From assembly GCF_014205685.1 (NCBI RefSeq), contig NZ_JACIIU010000001.1, positions 434,001-498,000 on the forward strand: a stretch of 64,000 bases of DNA, read 5' to 3'. Position numbers and translations under genes: made by a program. Shown here one piece after another: positions 62,387 through 64,000 of this stretch. Within the stretch, counting starts at the first letter, position 1. Each line of letters opens with the position of its first letter. The DNA comes from Paenochrobactrum gallinarii. Its GTDB lineage: Bacteria > Pseudomonadota > Alphaproteobacteria > Rhizobiales > Rhizobiaceae. The notes beneath the pieces were generated by a model. It made no database searches. It was not told the DNA's origin and saw nothing but the letters and a program-made list of their open reading frames with translations.

Positions 62387-64000
62387 GCGGCAAGCTTTGT
62401 TTTTTTACGGAATGTCACGATCACCGATTTAGATGTCGGCGTATAACTTTCATCACCAAAACTCACCAATGGCACCAGCACGTTCATTTCCGGATAATAA
62501 CCAGCCACACAGCCGCGCGGAATATCATAAGGCACGAAGCGGAAATTTTCAGCCACCCGTTCAATGCCATCATCAAACTGGCCGATAATATCGGCTCTGT
62601 CACCGGCTTCCACGCCTATTTCTGCCATATCAGCCGGATTGACAAACACCACCTGACGCTCGCCATAAACGCCGCGATAGCGATCATCCATACCGTAAAT
62701 GGTGGTATTATACTGGTCATGGCTGCGGAAGGTTTGCAACACGGAGTGGCCTGCAACACCACGCGCCTGCTGGTGTTCCACTGCCTCCGGCATCGCACCC
62801 GTCCAGAAAGTGGCTTTGCCGCTTGGCGTCTTCCATTCGCGCTCCGCTGCACTGTTGCGCAAATGGAAGCCACGCGGCACCCGCACCCGTTTATTAAAAT
62901 CATAAAAATCGGGCAGAACCCGCTCGATATGATCGCGGATCAGATCATAATCATCGGCCAATTCCAGCCAATTGACCGGTTTGGCTCCCAAAGTGGCATT
63001 GGCAATACCGGCAACAATGGCGATTTCCGAGCGCAGTAATTTTGACGCCGGTTGATTGATACCACCGGAGCCATGCACCATGCTCATGGAATCCTCGACC
63101 GTTACAATCTGAGCCACACCCTTGGAGTTCATATCAATTTCGGTGCGCCCCAGACATGGCAGAATATAAGATTTTTTGCCCGGCAAAAGATGCGAATGAT
63201 TAAGCTTGGTGGCCACATGTACGGTCAGATCCAGACCGCTCAATGCTTTGGCAATCACCGGACTATCCGGCGTGGCGCGGGCGAAATTACCACCCAGACC
63301 AATGAAAACTTTAGCGCTGCCATCCAGCATGGCGCCAATCGCGCCCAGCACATTATGACCTTCCACGCGCGGCACTTCAAAATCAAATTCACGCTCCAAG
63401 GCATCAAGAAACGCTTGCGACGGTTTTTCATTAATACCGACAGTGCGATCTCCCTGCACATTGGAATGGCCGCGCACCGGACAAAGACCGGCACCCTCCC
63501 GCCCGATATGCCCGCGCAACATCATGAAATTGGTAATCTCACGGATGGTAATCACCGAATGGCGATGCTGGGTAATTCCCATTGCCCATGTCGTAATGAC
63601 ATTACGGGAACGGAGATAAATCTGAGCGGCATTTTCAAGCTGCGCCCTCATCAGGCCGGACTGATCTTCAATCGCCTCCCAACTGGTCGCCTCTACTGCT
63701 GCACGATAAGCTGCAAATTCAACCGTATGCTTGCTCAAAAACGCATGATCCAGCACGGATTTTTCACCCCGCGCCAATGCAGCATCATCGACAGCAAAAA
63801 CCGCTTTTGACATGCCGCGAAATGCGGCCAGATCGCCACCTAAGCGCGGTTGCAGATAATCGCTGGCAATCGCTTCACTGCCACCGGTAATCATTTCCAG
63901 CTTGTTTTGCGGATCGGCAAATCTCTCAAGCCCGCGTTCGCGCACCGGATTAAGCACCACAATATGCGCCCCTCGTTCAGCAGCACGGCGCAAATCAGCA
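62383..64000 (-). CDS. FdhF/YdeP-family molybdopterin oxidoreductase (N-terminus outside window)
   Basis: About 538 C-terminal codons of a molybdopterin-dependent oxidoreductase; the frame is open through the right edge. Typical FdhF/YdeP features include LRRAAERGAHIVVLNPVRERG, WAMGITQHRHSVITIREITNFMMLRGHIGREGAGLCPVRGHSNVQGDRTVGINEKP, and a C-terminal molydopterin dinucleotide-binding domain (FRSHDQYNTTIYGMDDRYRGVYG). YdeP in E. coli is linked to acid resistance, but its substrate is not settled. The small winged-helix gene downstream overlaps by four bases. Confidence 0.93.
   Translation of the reverse strand, partial: ADLRRAAERGAHIVVLNPVRERGLERFADPQNKLEMITGGSEAIASDYLQPRLGGDLAAFRGMSKAVFAVDDAALARGEKSVLDHAFLSKHTVEFAAYRAAVEATSWEAIEDQSGLMRAQLENAAQIYLRSRNVITTWAMGITQHRHSVITIREITNFMMLRGHIGREGAGLCPVRGHSNVQGDRTVGINEKPSQAFLDALEREFDFEVPRVEGHNVLGAIGAMLDGSAKVFIGLGGNFARATPDSPVIAKALSGLDLTVHVATKLNHSHLLPGKKSYILPCLGRTEIDMNSKGVAQIVTVEDSMSMVHGSGGINQPASKLLRSEIAIVAGIANATLGAKPVNWLELADDYDLIRDHIERVLPDFYDFNKRVRVPRGFHLRNSAAEREWKTPSGKATFWTGAMPEAVEHQQARGVAGHSVLQTFRSHDQYNTTIYGMDDRYRGVYGERQVVFVNPADMAEIGVEAGDRADIIGQFDDGIERVAENFRFVPYDIPRGCVAGYYPEMNVLVPLVSFGDESYTPTSKSVIVTFRKKTKLAA

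Noticed and set aside
62128-63810. Two long + strand frames (303 and 252 codons)
   Set aside because: They are antisense to the molybdopterin oxidoreductase and have shadow-type composition (His/Arg/Thr-rich).
1-64000. CRISPR arrays, insertion sequences, prophage or integrases
   Set aside because: No regularly spaced repeats, transposase, integrase or phage structural genes are seen on reading both strands.

Overview
This window is a stretch of chromosome from an alphaproteobacterium, most likely of the Hyphomicrobiales (Brucella/Ochrobactrum/Pseudochrobactrum-like). The pointers are a BA14K-type secreted protein, a greA gene next to an LpcC/LpsB-like core mannosyltransferase, separate petA-petB-petC genes, an arginase/ornithine-cyclodeaminase pair with a divergent Lrp/AsnC regulator, a P6C dehydrogenase with a divergent LysR gene, and a familiar-looking Rhizobiales intergenic repeat before hemF. 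By eye the base composition is near 50% GC. Almost everything is core chromosome. I see no rRNA, tRNA, CRISPR array, insertion sequence or prophage.

Region by region. 1-5.5 kb: 5'-truncated-by-window uvrB, a secreted SH3 protein, an acyl-CoA thioesterase, a small lipoprotein and two convergent DMT-type membrane proteins. 5.7-8.5 kb: a three-gene operon for a Tat-exported flavin amine oxidoreductase, a secreted c-type cytochrome and a secreted RidA. This reads as a complete periplasmic amine-dehydrogenating module and is the most interesting system in the window. 8.5-11.6 kb: a long gene-free region with a terminator-like hairpin in the greA leader, then greA, a core glycosyltransferase and BA14K. 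11.6-17.6 kb: an MBL-fold hydrolase, a glycine-rich small protein, a MarR-response regulator-histidine kinase operon, CsaA, a YbjN protein, an unannotated 49-codon membrane ORF and UbiK. 17.8-23.9 kb: lgt, a MidA-like methyltransferase, pgeF, an M24-fold protein that lacks the usual metal ligands, a lipoprotein and prs.

24-33.2 kb: a HerA/DUF87 ATPase, rplY-pth-ychF, two overlapping MaoC genes, apt and the petABC operon for the cytochrome bc1 complex. 33.4-40.5 kb: two ABC exporters, trmL, a secreted purine nucleoside permease-family protein, a small conserved protein and hemF. 40.5-50.2 kb: DUF1285-Nudix-cca running left and a MoxR-DUF58-DUF4159-VWA cluster running right from one divergent promoter region. 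50.2-64 kb: GNAT, glutathionyl-hydroquinone reductase with a group III truncated haemoglobin, the arginine-to-proline pair with its regulator, tex, LysR/amaB, purU, a GntR regulator, a small winged-helix-like protein and a molybdopterin oxidoreductase cut by the right edge.

Genes are mostly short convergent or divergent units closed by strong intrinsic terminators, many of them bidirectional.
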